Assembly (NCBI GenBank): GCA_013288485.1
Contig: JABDBW010000005.1
Coordinates: 1 to 53,451, forward strand
Reading direction: 5' to 3'
Source: Bacteroidota bacterium
Lineage (GTDB): Bacteria > Bacteroidota > Bacteroidia > Sphingobacteriales > Sphingobacteriaceae
DNA length: 53,451 bases
Positions within the stretch are counted from its first letter, which is position 1; the number at the start of each line of letters is the position of its first letter. Positions 41,903 through 51,336 of this stretch are shown here, in pieces. A model generated the notes under the pieces. The model was not told where the DNA came from. It ran no database searches and saw nothing but the letters and a program-made list of their open reading frames with translations. The translations under genes were made by a program, and so were the position numbers.

Positions 41903-42991
41903 TCACATTAAAAACCCGCCGCCTAAAAGGTCATTGCCCTCATAAAACACGGCCGACTGGCCCGGAGCAATACCGGCCACCATGTGTGCGAAATCAACTT
42001 TCATGTGGTCGCCTATTTGTACGATGGTGCTTTCGGCGCCTGCGTCTTTATACCGTATTTTGGTTATCGCGTTTAGCGGTTCTTTAATACTTTCGTATTT
42101 AACCAGGTTAATATTTTTAACCCAGGCTTGTTTACGCTGCAATTCATCTTCGGTGCCTAATACTACTGTATTGGTAGCCGGGTTAATGCTGGTTACAAAC
42201 ATGGGATGGCCCAGCGCGATACCCAAACCCCTGCGCTGGCCTATGGTATAAAACGGGTAGCCCTGGTGCTTGCCTACTACGGTGCCATCTGTTAAAACAA
42301 AATTGCCCCCGGTAACACGTTCTTCCAGTCCCTCAACTTTATGCCTTAGAAAGGCCCGGTAGTCGTTATCGGGCACAAAGCATATTTCGTAGCTTTCGCT
42401 TTTGCCCGCCAGTTCTGTTTGCCCCATATCCAGGGCCATTTGCCTGATCTCGGGCTTGGAAAAGCTGCCTAACGGAAATTTTGTACGCGCCAGGTTTTGT
42501 TGCGATACTCCCCAAAGCACATAAGATTGATCCTTGTTTTCGTCTTTCCCTTTGGAAATAACGTACCTGCCGTTATCCTGTAAACGTATATTGGCATAAT
42601 GCCCGGTTGCTATAAATTCGCAATCCAGCATATTGGCCCGCTTAAGGAGGGCCTCCCATTTAATGTGGGTATTACAAAGCACACATGGGTTAGGGGTACG
42701 GCCGGCAAGGTATTCGTCAACAAAATTGTCTATTACAAAATCGCCAAACTCGTTCCGTATATCCAGTATATAATGAGGGAAGCCATAGCCAACAGCTAAA
42801 GCGCGGGCATCATTAATGCTGTCCAGGCTGCAGCAACCGGTTTCTTTTGAGTTGCCGCCCGCCGAGGCATAGTCCCAGGTTTTCATGGTAAGACCGATAA
42901 CTTCATAGCCCTGCTCGTGCAGCATCACTGCCGCCACCGAACTGTCAACCCCGCCGCTCATCGCCACCAATATCTTTCCATGCTTACTCAT
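41903..42991 (-). CDS. mnmA: tRNA-specific 2-thiouridylase
   Basis: 362 residues with the N-type ATP pyrophosphatase motif SGGVDSS (12-18), FIATGHYA, and the catalytic cysteines in NPCVLCNTHIKW and YEICFVPDND. YPFYTIGQRRGLGIALG and the C-terminal GQSAVFYEGNDLLGGG complete the family pattern. The enzyme adds sulfur to U34 of tRNA-Lys, -Glu and -Gln. It has a standard ATG start at 42991. Identification is secure. Confidence 0.96.
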   Translation of the reverse strand: MSKHGKILVAMSGGVDSSVAAVMLHEQGYEVIGLTMKTWDYASAGGNSKETGCCSLDSINDARALAVGYGFPHYILDIRNEFGDFVIDNFVDEYLAGRTPNPCVLCNTHIKWEALLKRANMLDCEFIATGHYANIRLQDNGRYVISKGKDENKDQSYVLWGVSQQNLARTKFPLGSFSKPEIRQMALDMGQTELAGKSESYEICFVPDNDYRAFLRHKVEGLEERVTGGNFVLTDGTVVGKHQGYPFYTIGQRRGLGIALGHPMFVTSINPATNTVVLGTEDELQRKQAWVKNINLVKYESIKEPLNAITKIRYKDAGAESTIVQIGDHMKVDFAHMVAGIAPGQSAVFYEGNDLLGGGFLM

Positions 42992-43063
42992 ATTGGCTGC
43001 AAAGATACGTTATTGTGATTTAGGTAGATAGGGGGTAGGGTCAGTTGGCGGTAAAGATTAGAT

Positions 43064-43342
43064 ATTGAAGATTAGAGATTAGTTAAATGGTTACAAAAAG
43101 GATGTTGTATTGACAATGAGTTCGACATACGGGAACAGTCTGCAATACTTTTAACCTTATTTAAATAATAACATTATATAAACAACACAAGTTATTGATT
43201 AATAACACTAATTAATTACAAGTTAACCCCCGCGAAAGGCGATTTTATATGAAACAAGCCAACTTTAACACTAAATAAATTATATCAAACAGCCTAATTG
43301 TAACCAAAGCAGAACCTGCAAATAACCCCACTAATCTTCAAT
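43064..43342. other. Gene-free AT-rich gap bounded by an inverted repeat
   Basis: ATTGAAGATTAG (43064-43075) and CTAATCTTCAAT (43331-43342) are a perfect 12-bp inverted pair near the edges of a 368-base gap (42992-43359) between mnmA and the serine hydrolase. The interior is AT-rich, with TTATTGATTAATAACAC-type stretches, and contains no gene or RNA that I can support. Confidence 0.45.
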
Positions 43343-43359
43343 CTTTAATTAACTGATCT

Positions 43360-44577
43360 TTATCTCCCCACCCCATCCGAAGCAGTTTGCTGAAATACGC
43401 GGCGCAGATCGGAAGCATCACCATTAAGGTTGGGTCGTTGCACCATCAGTATATAAGCTACGCCGCGCACCGGGTCTATCCACGCTTGTGTGCCCCATGC
43501 GCCGCCGTGCCCGTAGGTGCCCGGTGAGAGCATAGATGCCACACCCGCATGTGGCCTTCGCAGAATACAAACTCCAATGCCCCATCCGTAATCCGCGCCA
43601 TGATTGCCCAGTGCCGGGGTTTGCAGGAAGCCTGCGGGGAGATCGCCGGTTTGTATAGTGGTTAGTAATTTCATGGCATCGCCGCTCAGGTAACGTTTGC
43701 CGTTAAACACGCCGCCGCCAAGCAGCATTTGGCAGAAACGGGCATAATCTGGGCCAGTTGTGAAAAGTCCGCCATTACCCAACGGCGGAAATCCTTTTTT
43801 TCCTGAATAAAACGCAGGTTGCTCAACTGCCTCAAGCACATAGGTGCTTTTATTTTTCTCATAGCCGACCGCCCTGCTTGCAAGGGCCTCGCCTTCGGGA
43901 TAAAAAGTGGAGTGCGTCATGCCAAGTGGGTCAAGAATATGTTTTTTTACAAACTGGTCAAACGGCATCCCGCCTACTACCTCAACAATACGCGCCGCCA
44001 CATTAATAGCCGATTGCGTATATTTCCACTGCGCGCCCGGTTCATACTGCATTGGCGCGGCAAGGAACATCGGCATCAGATCGGCAAGGGTATGGGCCTT
44101 AAGCTCATCATTCGGGTTTCCTTCGCCAAGCCCCGATGTATGGGTAAGTATTTGGGTGATAGTAAGGTTGGCGGGTTTACCTGAAGGCGTTTTAAGGTTC
44201 GCAAATTCAGGAATATACTTCGATACCTGGTCGGTTACTTTAAGTTTACCCTCGTCCTGGAGCATCAGTACCGACACTGCGGTAAAGGGTTTGGTCATGG
44301 ACGCCACCCAAAATAATGTATTGGCCTGCATGGGTATTTTCCGCGCGATATTGGCAAGCCCTACCGCGTCGAGGTGAATGATCTTATCTTTTGTAGTGAC
44401 AACCGTAACGGCGCCAGACATATCGCCGGCATTAATAAAGTTTTGCATGGCCTGGCGTACGCCGGGAAGTTCCTGCGCGCGAACAGGTGTCGCGTTTGCC
44501 ATAAAAATTATAAAAACAGCAGTAAATGCCAGATTGGCCACGCTGCGCAGCCGATTTGCTTGTAAATAAGTATGCAT
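43360..44577 (-). CDS. Secreted serine hydrolase (beta-lactamase/class C esterase family)
   Basis: 405 residues from the ATG at 44577 with a signal peptide ending PVRAQ. The catalytic S93-x-x-K96 lies in WVASMTKPF and the second motif is Y-T-Q-S (Y186), where the family usually has YxN. HGG near the C-terminus (GHGGAWGTQAWIDP) replaces the KTG box, as in many esterases of this group. These proteins hydrolyse peptides, esters or D-amino acid bonds in the periplasm; the substrate is not visible. It stands alone. Confidence 0.88.
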   Translation of the reverse strand: MHTYLQANRLRSVANLAFTAVFIIFMANATPVRAQELPGVRQAMQNFINAGDMSGAVTVVTTKDKIIHLDAVGLANIARKIPMQANTLFWVASMTKPFTAVSVLMLQDEGKLKVTDQVSKYIPEFANLKTPSGKPANLTITQILTHTSGLGEGNPNDELKAHTLADLMPMFLAAPMQYEPGAQWKYTQSAINVAARIVEVVGGMPFDQFVKKHILDPLGMTHSTFYPEGEALASRAVGYEKNKSTYVLEAVEQPAFYSGKKGFPPLGNGGLFTTGPDYARFCQMLLGGGVFNGKRYLSGDAMKLLTTIQTGDLPAGFLQTPALGNHGADYGWGIGVCILRRPHAGVASMLSPGTYGHGGAWGTQAWIDPVRGVAYILMVQRPNLNGDASDLRRVFQQTASDGVGR

Positions 44578-44718
44578 ATTCAATTTAAATGATTTCAGCC
44601 AAATAGGCTGTGGTTTACATTGATTGCTATAAATATAGCTAAAAAATTATTTGAATGTCAAGGGGTTATTAGTTGGCGATTAGAGAGTGGAGGCATACGT
44701 TTAGAAAGATAGGATTAA

Positions 44719-46086
44719 TTAGTTAACCCACACCGTCTTAATATTCACAAATTCATGTATACCAAACATACCCAATTCGCGGCCATAGCCCGATTGTTTA
44801 ATGCCCCCAAACGGCAACCGCGGGTCTGATTTTACCAGCGCGTTAACGAAGCAGGAGCCCGCTTCCAGTTGGGTCGTGGCTATGAGTTCGCCTTTATTTT
44901 TATCATTGGTGAATATGGCTCCGCCTAAGCCATAAATGCTGTCGTTGGCAATTCGGATGGCATCGGCTTCATCCTTTGCGGAGATGATTGCTGCCACAGG
45001 CCCGAATAATTCTTCGTTATAAGCGGCCATACCTTTTTTTACGTTGGTTAATACGGTTGGCGGGTAAAAGGCATTGTCCCCTTTAGGCAATTCACCGCCT
45101 AAAATACATTGAGCGCCCTTTTTAACCGACTGCTTTACCTGGCGATGCAATTCATCCCGCAGGTCAACCCGCGCCTGCGGACCAATATCGGTAGCTTCAT
45201 CCAACGGATCGCCCATTATTTTGGATTTCATTTTTTCGAGGAAAAGTTTGGTAAACTCCTTTTCCACCGCTTTAACAACAATAAACCGCTTGGCAGCTAT
45301 ACAACTTTGCCCGCTATTAATAAGGCGGCTGTTAACGCATATTTCGGCGGCTGTTTCCAGGTCGGCATCTTCCAGTATCACGTAAGCATCACTGCCGCCC
45401 AACTCTAATACCGTCTTTTTTATTAAGGAACCTGCTTTTTGCGCCACTTTTTTTCCGGCGGCGGTGCTGCCGGTTAGGGTTACTGCTTTTATCAGCGGAT
45501 TTTCAATTATTTTATCAACTTTATTGCTGCCCACCAACACGGTTTGAAATACATTTTCAGGAAAACCCGCCTCTTCAACAATTTTCTGGATGGCGACAGC
45601 ACAACCGGGTACATTCGACGCGTGTTTTAAAATACCGCAATTACCCGCCGCGAGGGCAGGGGCCAAAAACCGGAATACCTGCCAAAAAGGAAAATTCCAC
45701 GGCATAATAGCCAGCACTACACCAATAGACTGAAAAGCCACAAAACTTTTGGATGCTTCGGTTTTTATAGGTTGATCTTTTAAAAACCCGGCAGCGTTTT
45801 TGGCGAAGTATTCGCAAACAGCGGCACATTTTTCAATTTCGGCTATGCCTTGTTTAATGGGTTTGCCCATTTCTAAAGCCATTAGCCGGGCAAGTTCATC
45901 CCGTTGGCTTAACAGCACTTTGGCCATACTAACCAGGTGATAGCTGCGCTCTGCAAATGATGTTTCTTTCCATTTTAACCAGGCTGCATGGGTTTCCTTT
46001 ATATTTTGCTTAACCTGTTTATTAGTGTGCGCTATGTAATGGCCAATTGGTTTGCCATTTGCAGGATTGATCGCGTATATATCCAT
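44719..46086 (-). CDS. Succinate-semialdehyde dehydrogenase-like aldehyde dehydrogenase
   Basis: 455 residues, normal for the short SSADH group. MPWNFPFWQVFRFLAPALAAGN is the substrate channel and Asn region, LTGSTAAGK binds NAD(P), LELGG carries the general base, and the catalytic Cys is C262 in NSGQSCIAAKRF. PFGGIKQSGYGRELG is the C-terminal signature. It oxidises an aldehyde, probably succinate semialdehyde, to the acid. It is not obviously linked to proA, which is on the same strand 150 bases away across a palindrome. Confidence 0.9.
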   Translation of the reverse strand: MDIYAINPANGKPIGHYIAHTNKQVKQNIKETHAAWLKWKETSFAERSYHLVSMAKVLLSQRDELARLMALEMGKPIKQGIAEIEKCAAVCEYFAKNAAGFLKDQPIKTEASKSFVAFQSIGVVLAIMPWNFPFWQVFRFLAPALAAGNCGILKHASNVPGCAVAIQKIVEEAGFPENVFQTVLVGSNKVDKIIENPLIKAVTLTGSTAAGKKVAQKAGSLIKKTVLELGGSDAYVILEDADLETAAEICVNSRLINSGQSCIAAKRFIVVKAVEKEFTKLFLEKMKSKIMGDPLDEATDIGPQARVDLRDELHRQVKQSVKKGAQCILGGELPKGDNAFYPPTVLTNVKKGMAAYNEELFGPVAAIISAKDEADAIRIANDSIYGLGGAIFTNDKNKGELIATTQLEAGSCFVNALVKSDPRLPFGGIKQSGYGRELGMFGIHEFVNIKTVWVN

Positions 46087-46147
46087 ACCAGAACTGTTTA
46101 TGTAATAACAGGCAATATAGAAATTGTTTGTGCGGATGATTAAGAAT

Positions 46148-46226
46148 AATATCGAACACTGAATGTTGAATATCGAACGCCGAAGTTACTTCATGATTTA
46201 ACATTCGATATTCGGTGTTCGATATT
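46148..46226. repeat. Second copy of the AATATCGAACAC palindrome
   Basis: AATATCGAACACTGAAT (46148-46164) pairs with 46210-46226 at 16 of 17 bases, and the first 17 bases equal those of the copy at 21232. Inner sequence differs and carries another CGAAC/GTTCG-like repeat. It lies between proA and the dehydrogenase gene. Confidence 0.75.
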
Positions 46227-46238
46227 ACTATTGAATTA

Positions 46239-47483
46239 CTACGGTCGTACCTGGCCATCGCCCCTTACCAGCCATTTATAACTGGTAAGCTCCTGGAGGC
46301 CCATAGGGCCGCGTGCATGGAGTTTTTGAGTGCTAATGCCTATCTCGGCGCCTAAACCAAATTGCGCGCCGTCAGTAAAGGCTGTGGAGGTATTAACGTA
46401 AACAGCAGCGGCGTCAACGCGGTTTAAAAACGTTTCCATGTTTTTCGTGTTTTCGGTAACAATGGCCTCACTATGCTTCGAACCGTAGGTGGCAATATGG
46501 TCAAGCGCTTGCTGAAGCGTATCAACCGTTTTTATAGCCATTTTCATCGACAGGAACTCGGTACCAAAATGTTTTGGGCTTGCTTTATGTAAAAGTGCGG
46601 TGGGGTAGTGGCCCTGTAAGGCCGTGTATGCGCGTTCATCAGCAAAAATTTCAACACCGGCATCGCCCAAGGGTTTAGCTATTTCGGGCAGATCTTCTAA
46701 CCGCGCCGAATGAATAATGGCGCAATCCAGTGCATTACATACGCTTACCCGTCGGGTTTTTGAATTGAATATAATGTTGGTCCCTTTTTTAAGGTCTGCA
46801 AATGCATCAAAATAGGTATGCACAATACCCGCCCCGGTTTCAATGACAGGTACTTTGCTATTATTGCGCACACTGTTTATTAATCCCTGGCTGCCGCGTG
46901 GTATAATTACATCGATATATCCCACAGCTTGCATTAATGCTTCGGCAGCTTCGCGTTCTTTGGGCAATAAAATAACCGTATTAACATCAATATGATGTTG
47001 TTTCAGCACCTTATGTATAACCGAAATAATGGCCTTGTTGGAGTAATCAGCGTCGCTTCCGCCTTTTAAAATACAAATATTCCCTGTTTTAAAGCAAAGC
47101 GCAAAAACATCAAACGTAACATTTGGCCGCGCTTCATATATTACGCCAACTACACCCAGCGGCACGCTGATCTTTGAGATATGCAATCCATTGGGCATTG
47201 TTTTTTCTGAAAGAATATGCCCAAGCGGATTTTCCAAACGGGACACATTGATCATATCCCTTGCAATGTCCTTTATACGTGCGGCGGTAAGCATTAAACG
47301 GTCATAGTTTGGATTGGTAATATCCATTCTATCCAGGTCCTTTTTATTTTCTTCAAGCAGGAAACCGGTTTGCGCAACAGTTTCTGCCGCTACGTCTATT
47401 AATACCAGGTTAATAGCGTCCGGCAAAATATGGAGATTCCTTGCAGCAGCCTGCGCGTTTTCAAAGTATTGGGTGTAACTCAT
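46239..47483 (-). CDS. proA: Glutamate-5-semialdehyde dehydrogenase
   Basis: 414 residues, family-standard. [19 protein letters not shown] and KGGSDA are present, as is the catalytic Cys C249 in [35 protein letters not shown] is the C-terminal signature. It reduces gamma-glutamyl phosphate with NADPH to glutamate 5-semialdehyde, which cyclises to the proline precursor. It starts 6 bases after the proB stop, so proBA is one transcript. Secure. Confidence 0.97.
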   Translation of the reverse strand: MSYTQYFENAQAAARNLHILPDAINLVLIDVAAETVAQTGFLLEENKKDLDRMDITNPNYDRLMLTAARIKDIARDMINVSRLENPLGHILSEKTMPNGLHISKISVPLGVVGVIYEARPNVTFDVFALCFKTGNICILKGGSDADYSNKAIISVIHKVLKQHHIDVNTVILLPKEREAAEALMQAVGYIDVIIPRGSQGLINSVRNNSKVPVIETGAGIVHTYFDAFADLKKGTNIIFNSKTRRVSVCNALDCAIIHSARLEDLPEIAKPLGDAGVEIFADERAYTALQGHYPTALLHKASPKHFGTEFLSMKMAIKTVDTLQQALDHIATYGSKHSEAIVTENTKNMETFLNRVDAAAVYVNTSTAFTDGAQFGLGAEIGISTQKLHARGPMGLQELTSYKWLVRGDGQVRP

Positions 47484-47489
47484 TTACTG

Positions 47490-48569
47490 TTAGCCTAATA
47501 AATAAAGGTAATCATAATGTACCAGTGGCTTATGGTTTTTTTGACCGATCCATTCTTTTGCCTTATCAGCGCCATATTCGGCTATGCCTAAACCAATTAG
47601 CCCGTTGTCTGTATCAACCAGTTTAATTATTTCGCCTTTTTCAAAGTCCGACAAAACAATAACCACCCCAACCGGCAGTAAGCTTGTAGCCTTGTTGGAC
47701 ATTAAGGCTGTTTTAGCTCCTGCATTTACCTGTACAACCCCGGTAGCCGATTTTTCTGAATGGGCCAGCCATTTCTTTTTTTCGGAGGTTGTTTTATGGG
47801 GAACAAAGCGGGTGTGAGGCGTTTTGTTTTCCAGTATGTCTGTTAGTATATTATCCTTTGTGCCATTGGCAATATGCACTGCTATGCCCAGGCCCGCAGT
47901 TTTTTGCGCCATATGCGATTTAGTGATCATTCCCCCCCGCCCGAATTGTGAGCGGCCCGATGTAACGAATGAGGAGAAATCAATGCCGGTATCGTTAACC
48001 TCATCAATTATTGATGAGTCTTTCAAATCAGGCGCGCCGTCATATATGCCGTCTACATTGGTTAAAAGTATCAGCGCCTGGGCGTTTAACATCGAGGCGA
48101 TAAGCCCTGCCAGTTCATCATTATCGGTAAACATCAGTTCGGTTACAGATACTACATCATTTTCATTTACTATAGGCACAACATGGTGCTGCAACAATAT
48201 TTCGAGACAGTTTTTCATGTTCAGGTAATGCTGCCTGCCTTTAAAATCGTCAGTAGTAACCAACACCTGCGAGCATAGTATATTATATTGCTCAAACAAT
48301 TGCGCATAGGTGTTTATTAATTTAACCTGGCCTATAGAGGCCAGTAATTGCCGGGTGGCTATCGCATCGTATTTATCAGAAACGGTTATTAAGCTCCGGC
48401 CCGCGGCAACCGCGCCGGATGATACCAATATTACTTCAACGCCTTGCTGTTTAATAGCAACTATCTGCTCAACCAGCTTACCTATACGGTGCTGATCGGG
48501 CAGGCCATTGCTTTGTGTTAGCACATTGGAACCGATCTTTACTACAATTCTTTTATAATTAAATGCCAT
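47490..48569 (-). CDS. proB: Glutamate 5-kinase
   Basis: 359 residues from the ATG at 48569 (MAFNYKRIVVKIGSNVL). A TTG start 14 codons upstream would add a hydrophobic run not seen in the family, so I reject it. The amino acid kinase domain has VVKIGSNVL, VSSGAVAAGR, and IVNENDVVS, TDNDELAGLIASML and GRGGMITK. A PUA domain forms the C-terminus (~265-359). It phosphorylates glutamate for proline synthesis and is usually feedback-inhibited by proline. First gene of proBA. Confidence 0.95.
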   Translation of the reverse strand: MAFNYKRIVVKIGSNVLTQSNGLPDQHRIGKLVEQIVAIKQQGVEVILVSSGAVAAGRSLITVSDKYDAIATRQLLASIGQVKLINTYAQLFEQYNILCSQVLVTTDDFKGRQHYLNMKNCLEILLQHHVVPIVNENDVVSVTELMFTDNDELAGLIASMLNAQALILLTNVDGIYDGAPDLKDSSIIDEVNDTGIDFSSFVTSGRSQFGRGGMITKSHMAQKTAGLGIAVHIANGTKDNILTDILENKTPHTRFVPHKTTSEKKKWLAHSEKSATGVVQVNAGAKTALMSNKATSLLPVGVVIVLSDFEKGEIIKLVDTDNGLIGLGIAEYGADKAKEWIGQKNHKPLVHYDYLYLLG

Positions 48570-48591
48570 TATTTTTTGTTCGAAAAACGAT

Positions 48592-48764
48592 ATAAATATC
48601 ACAATAATCAATGATATTTATTCATTTTTATAGCATAAATAATAAAAATGATACAAATCAAGTCATTTTTGATTGTCTACAGGTTGAAAATGATAAATTA
48701 TGACCTGATAATCAACTAAAAATCAAAAATATCATCCATTTTTAGATAAAATAGGTGATATTTT
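48592..48764. promoter_or_regulatory. AT-rich proBA upstream region with two TGATAT inverted pairs
   Basis: ATAAATATCA (48592-48601) and TGATATTTAT (48612-48621) are a perfect 10-bp inverted pair. AAAATATCA (48726-48734) and TGATATTTT (48756-48764) are a second 9-bp pair just downstream of pstB. The first may be an operator upstream of proB, the second a weak hairpin behind pstB. No consensus promoter was identified with confidence. Confidence 0.4.
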
Positions 48765-48772
48765 GATTGTTT

Positions 48773-49535
48773 TTAGCTAATAAAACCCTTAACATATTCT
48801 TTGGTGAGTTCTTCTTTAGGGTTTAACAAAACCTCCTCGGTAGGGCCAAATTCAATGATCTTGCCCATATAAACAAAGATAATATAATCGGACACCCGGC
48901 GGGCCTGGCGCAGTATGTGAGTTACTAAAACGATGGTATATTTTTGTTTCAGGTTGATGAAAAGATCTTCAATAATATTGGTTGAAACCGGGTCGAGCGC
49001 CGACGTTGATTCATCACCCAAAATGATCTCCGGCCCAACAGCCAAACCACGCGCCAGGCATAACCGCTGCTGCTGACCAACAGATAAGCGCGTAGCCGAC
49101 GCGTTTAAACGGTCTTTAACTTCGTTCCAAAGCCCGGTTGCTTTTAATTGCAGTTCAACCAACTCGTCGAGTTCACTTTTTTTTGCGGATGCCATGAATT
49201 CGCGGGCCATACGCCACATTATCATAAACAGACATGGGCAGCGGGTAAGGGCGTTGCGACAACAAGCCCATTTTTTTACGGATATGTGTTACCTCCACAG
49301 AAGGATCGTATATATTTTCGCCATCAACCAATACTTTACCATCGATTTTAACATTCGGAATGTTATCCAGTAAACGGTTAAACGACTTCAATAAGGTGGT
49401 TTTACCACAGCCGGAAGGGCCAATAATTGAAGTGACACTTTTATTGGGAATGTTAATGCTGATATCTTTTAAAATATGCTGGTTTTCAATATGTACATTC
49501 AAATTTTGTACACTGATATGTGGAGTGGTTGTCAT
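48773..49535 (-). pseudogene. pstB: Phosphate import ATP-binding protein PstB, split by a one-base frame change
   Basis: Two overlapping frames give one PstB. The N-terminal part (start 49535) has Walker A GPSGCGKTT (39-47) and SQRPYPLPMSVYDNVAYGPRIHG, then stops at RKKK. The C-terminal part (to 48773) continues SELDELVELQLKATGLWNEVKDRL, LSVGQQQRLCLARG, GDESTSALD and VTH. The junction is an eight-A run (plus-strand T8, 49177-49184). Total length is 763 bases, one more than a 253-codon gene plus stop, so removing one A would restore normal PstB. The signature reads LSVGQ rather than LSGGQ, and DES replaces DEP. PstB powers the PstCA channel. It may be a real mutation, slippage-expressed, or a sequencing error. 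The pstA stop abuts its start. Confidence 0.88.
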
Positions 49536-50381
49536 TTATATTTTATGTTTAGAAAATTTCTTTATCAATAATTGAGATAGTACGGTGATGATGAGCACCA
49601 CAATAGTTAAGATCAAAGCAGAAGCGTATGCCCGGCCCTGAACCTCTTCAACAGGGCTGCCTAACTGAAAAAATATAGCCAGCGGCAGGGTAGCCGCGGG
49701 TTCATGCAGCGATGTGGGGATATTATCGCTAAAGCCCGCCGTAAATAATACAGAGGCAACATCGCCGATACCCCGCCCGAAGGACAATAGGATAGCTGTA
49801 AATATCCCCGGCCTTATTTGCCTTAAAACAACTTTGGCCATTTCCCAGCGGGTAGCGCCTAATGATAATGTGGCGTCGCGCAATTCGCGGGGCACGGTGC
49901 GTATTACTTCATCAAGTGTGCGTACCAATATGGGGATCACCAATAAAGTTACGGCAATAATACCGCCTAATAAGGATGCCCGTATGCCAAAATAAACCAT
50001 TATTAAAAAGCCGAACGCGCCATATACAATGGATGGGATACCAAAAAGCACATCAAACGCCAGGCGTATAATATTAGAGGTAAATCTTTTTCCATCAATA
50101 TACATATTGATATAAATGGCTACAGGGATGCTTATCATCAGCCCTAAAACAGTCGCGCCACCTGCTATATATAACGAACCGATGATGGCGTTAAGTACGC
50201 CGCCCTCTTTGCCAATATAAAAGCCGCCGCCCGGGGTTTTGGTTATCATATCCAGGTTCATATAGGGAATGCCTTTTGAAAATATGGTCCCTACGATCAG
50301 GAAGAAACTACCTGTAACCACTATGGTAGCTAATATCATGAGCGTTTTAAAGAACAGTTCTTCGAGTTTACGTTTTATCAT
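49536..50381 (-). CDS. pstA: Phosphate ABC transporter permease PstA
   Basis: 281 residues with six membrane helices and the binding-protein-dependent transport loop (ELRDATLSLGATRWEMAKVVLRQIRPGIFTAILLSFGRGIGDVASVLF). GSLYIAGGATVLGLMISIPVAIYINMYI is the PstA-type N-terminal transmembrane pair. It forms the inner-membrane phosphate channel with PstC. The start overlaps the pstC stop by 4 bases, and the stop directly abuts the pstB start. Confidence 0.95.
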   Translation of the reverse strand: MIKRKLEELFFKTLMILATIVVTGSFFLIVGTIFSKGIPYMNLDMITKTPGGGFYIGKEGGVLNAIIGSLYIAGGATVLGLMISIPVAIYINMYIDGKRFTSNIIRLAFDVLFGIPSIVYGAFGFLIMVYFGIRASLLGGIIAVTLLVIPILVRTLDEVIRTVPRELRDATLSLGATRWEMAKVVLRQIRPGIFTAILLSFGRGIGDVASVLFTAGFSDNIPTSLHEPAATLPLAIFFQLGSPVEEVQGRAYASALILTIVVLIITVLSQLLIKKFSKHKI

Positions 50382-51277
50382 GTTGTTAGTTTCCTTTCTA
50401 AACGCGCGAGTATTACCCGGGATATAATGTTAAACAACAGGATGATTATGAAAAGCAATAAAGCAGCAAACATTAGCGCCGAATCATATAAAGGGATAGA
50501 CATCATTTCGCCATAATTATTAGCGATCAATGCCGGGAGCGGATAACCGGGGTCAAAAACCGAGTGGGGTACTACCGCGTTATTGCCGCAAACCATTAAA
50601 ACCGCTATAGTTTCGCCAAAAGCGCGTGAAACAGCCAGTACCGTGGCCGCTATTATGCCCGGCGAGGCTTTACGGATGATCACCTTTTTTATCGTTTCCC
50701 ACTTCGTCGCGCCAACTGCCAGGGAAGCATCTTTCAGTTCTTGTGGTATAGTGGTCAGTACTTCAGTTAGTATGCTTACGATCAATGGAAATATCATGAT
50801 CGCCAGTACAATACCACCGGCCAATACACTATATCCTGTTGAAAAATCAACAAAATGCGGTGCGATATGATTTTGAATTAAGGGCACTATAAACAACACG
50901 CCCCAAACGCCATAAATAACGGGGGGTATCCCCGATAACAGGTTAACGAACGGAATTAATACCCTTTTAATTTTAGTATGCGCATACTCGACCAAATAAA
51001 GCGAGGTGAGTACCGATAGCGGTAAAGCGATTATAATAGAGATTGCCGTAACCCATAAAGTACCCATTATAAACGGGTAGAAACCAAACAGGCCCTTCAT
51101 GGGCTTCCAGTCGCTGTTGGTTAGCAACCCGAACCATGATAGTTTATGCAGAACGGGGATAGACCGGTAGTATAAACCTATACCTATCACAAAAACTAAA
51201 GAAACTGATGCCAGTGTAAACACCAGCATCAGTTTTGAAATTATTTTATCTTTTAAAAAGCGTATTCGCTGTATCAT
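50378..51277 (-). CDS. pstC: Phosphate ABC transporter permease PstC
   Basis: 299 residues, six membrane helices, with PstC-type sequence GLFGFYPFIMGTLWVTAISIIIALPLSVLTSLYLVEYA and the coupling loop ELKDASLAVGATKWETIKKVIIRKASPGIIAATVLAVSRAFGETIAVLMVCGN. It pairs with PstA in the inner membrane. It follows pstS after 59 bases and overlaps pstA by 4 bases. Confidence 0.95.
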   Translation of the reverse strand: MIQRIRFLKDKIISKLMLVFTLASVSLVFVIGIGLYYRSIPVLHKLSWFGLLTNSDWKPMKGLFGFYPFIMGTLWVTAISIIIALPLSVLTSLYLVEYAHTKIKRVLIPFVNLLSGIPPVIYGVWGVLFIVPLIQNHIAPHFVDFSTGYSVLAGGIVLAIMIFPLIVSILTEVLTTIPQELKDASLAVGATKWETIKKVIIRKASPGIIAATVLAVSRAFGETIAVLMVCGNNAVVPHSVFDPGYPLPALIANNYGEMMSIPLYDSALMFAALLLFIIILLFNIISRVILARLERKLTT

Positions 51278-51336
51278 ATAGGTGTGGTATAAAAAAAACT
51301 ATAGTTTAGTTTTTCATAGGTAGATGAAAAACCGAA

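Noticed and set aside
42992..43359. tRNA or riboswitch upstream of mnmA.
   Set aside because: No cloverleaf or known aptamer pattern could be traced; the gap is AT-rich with only a bounding inverted repeat.
49173..49225. Programmed -1 frameshift in pstB.
   Set aside because: Reaching the downstream frame from the A8 run needs a +1 (or -2) change or one missing A in the mRNA, not a -1 slip; there is no typical stimulator visible. Slippage or a sequencing error fits better.
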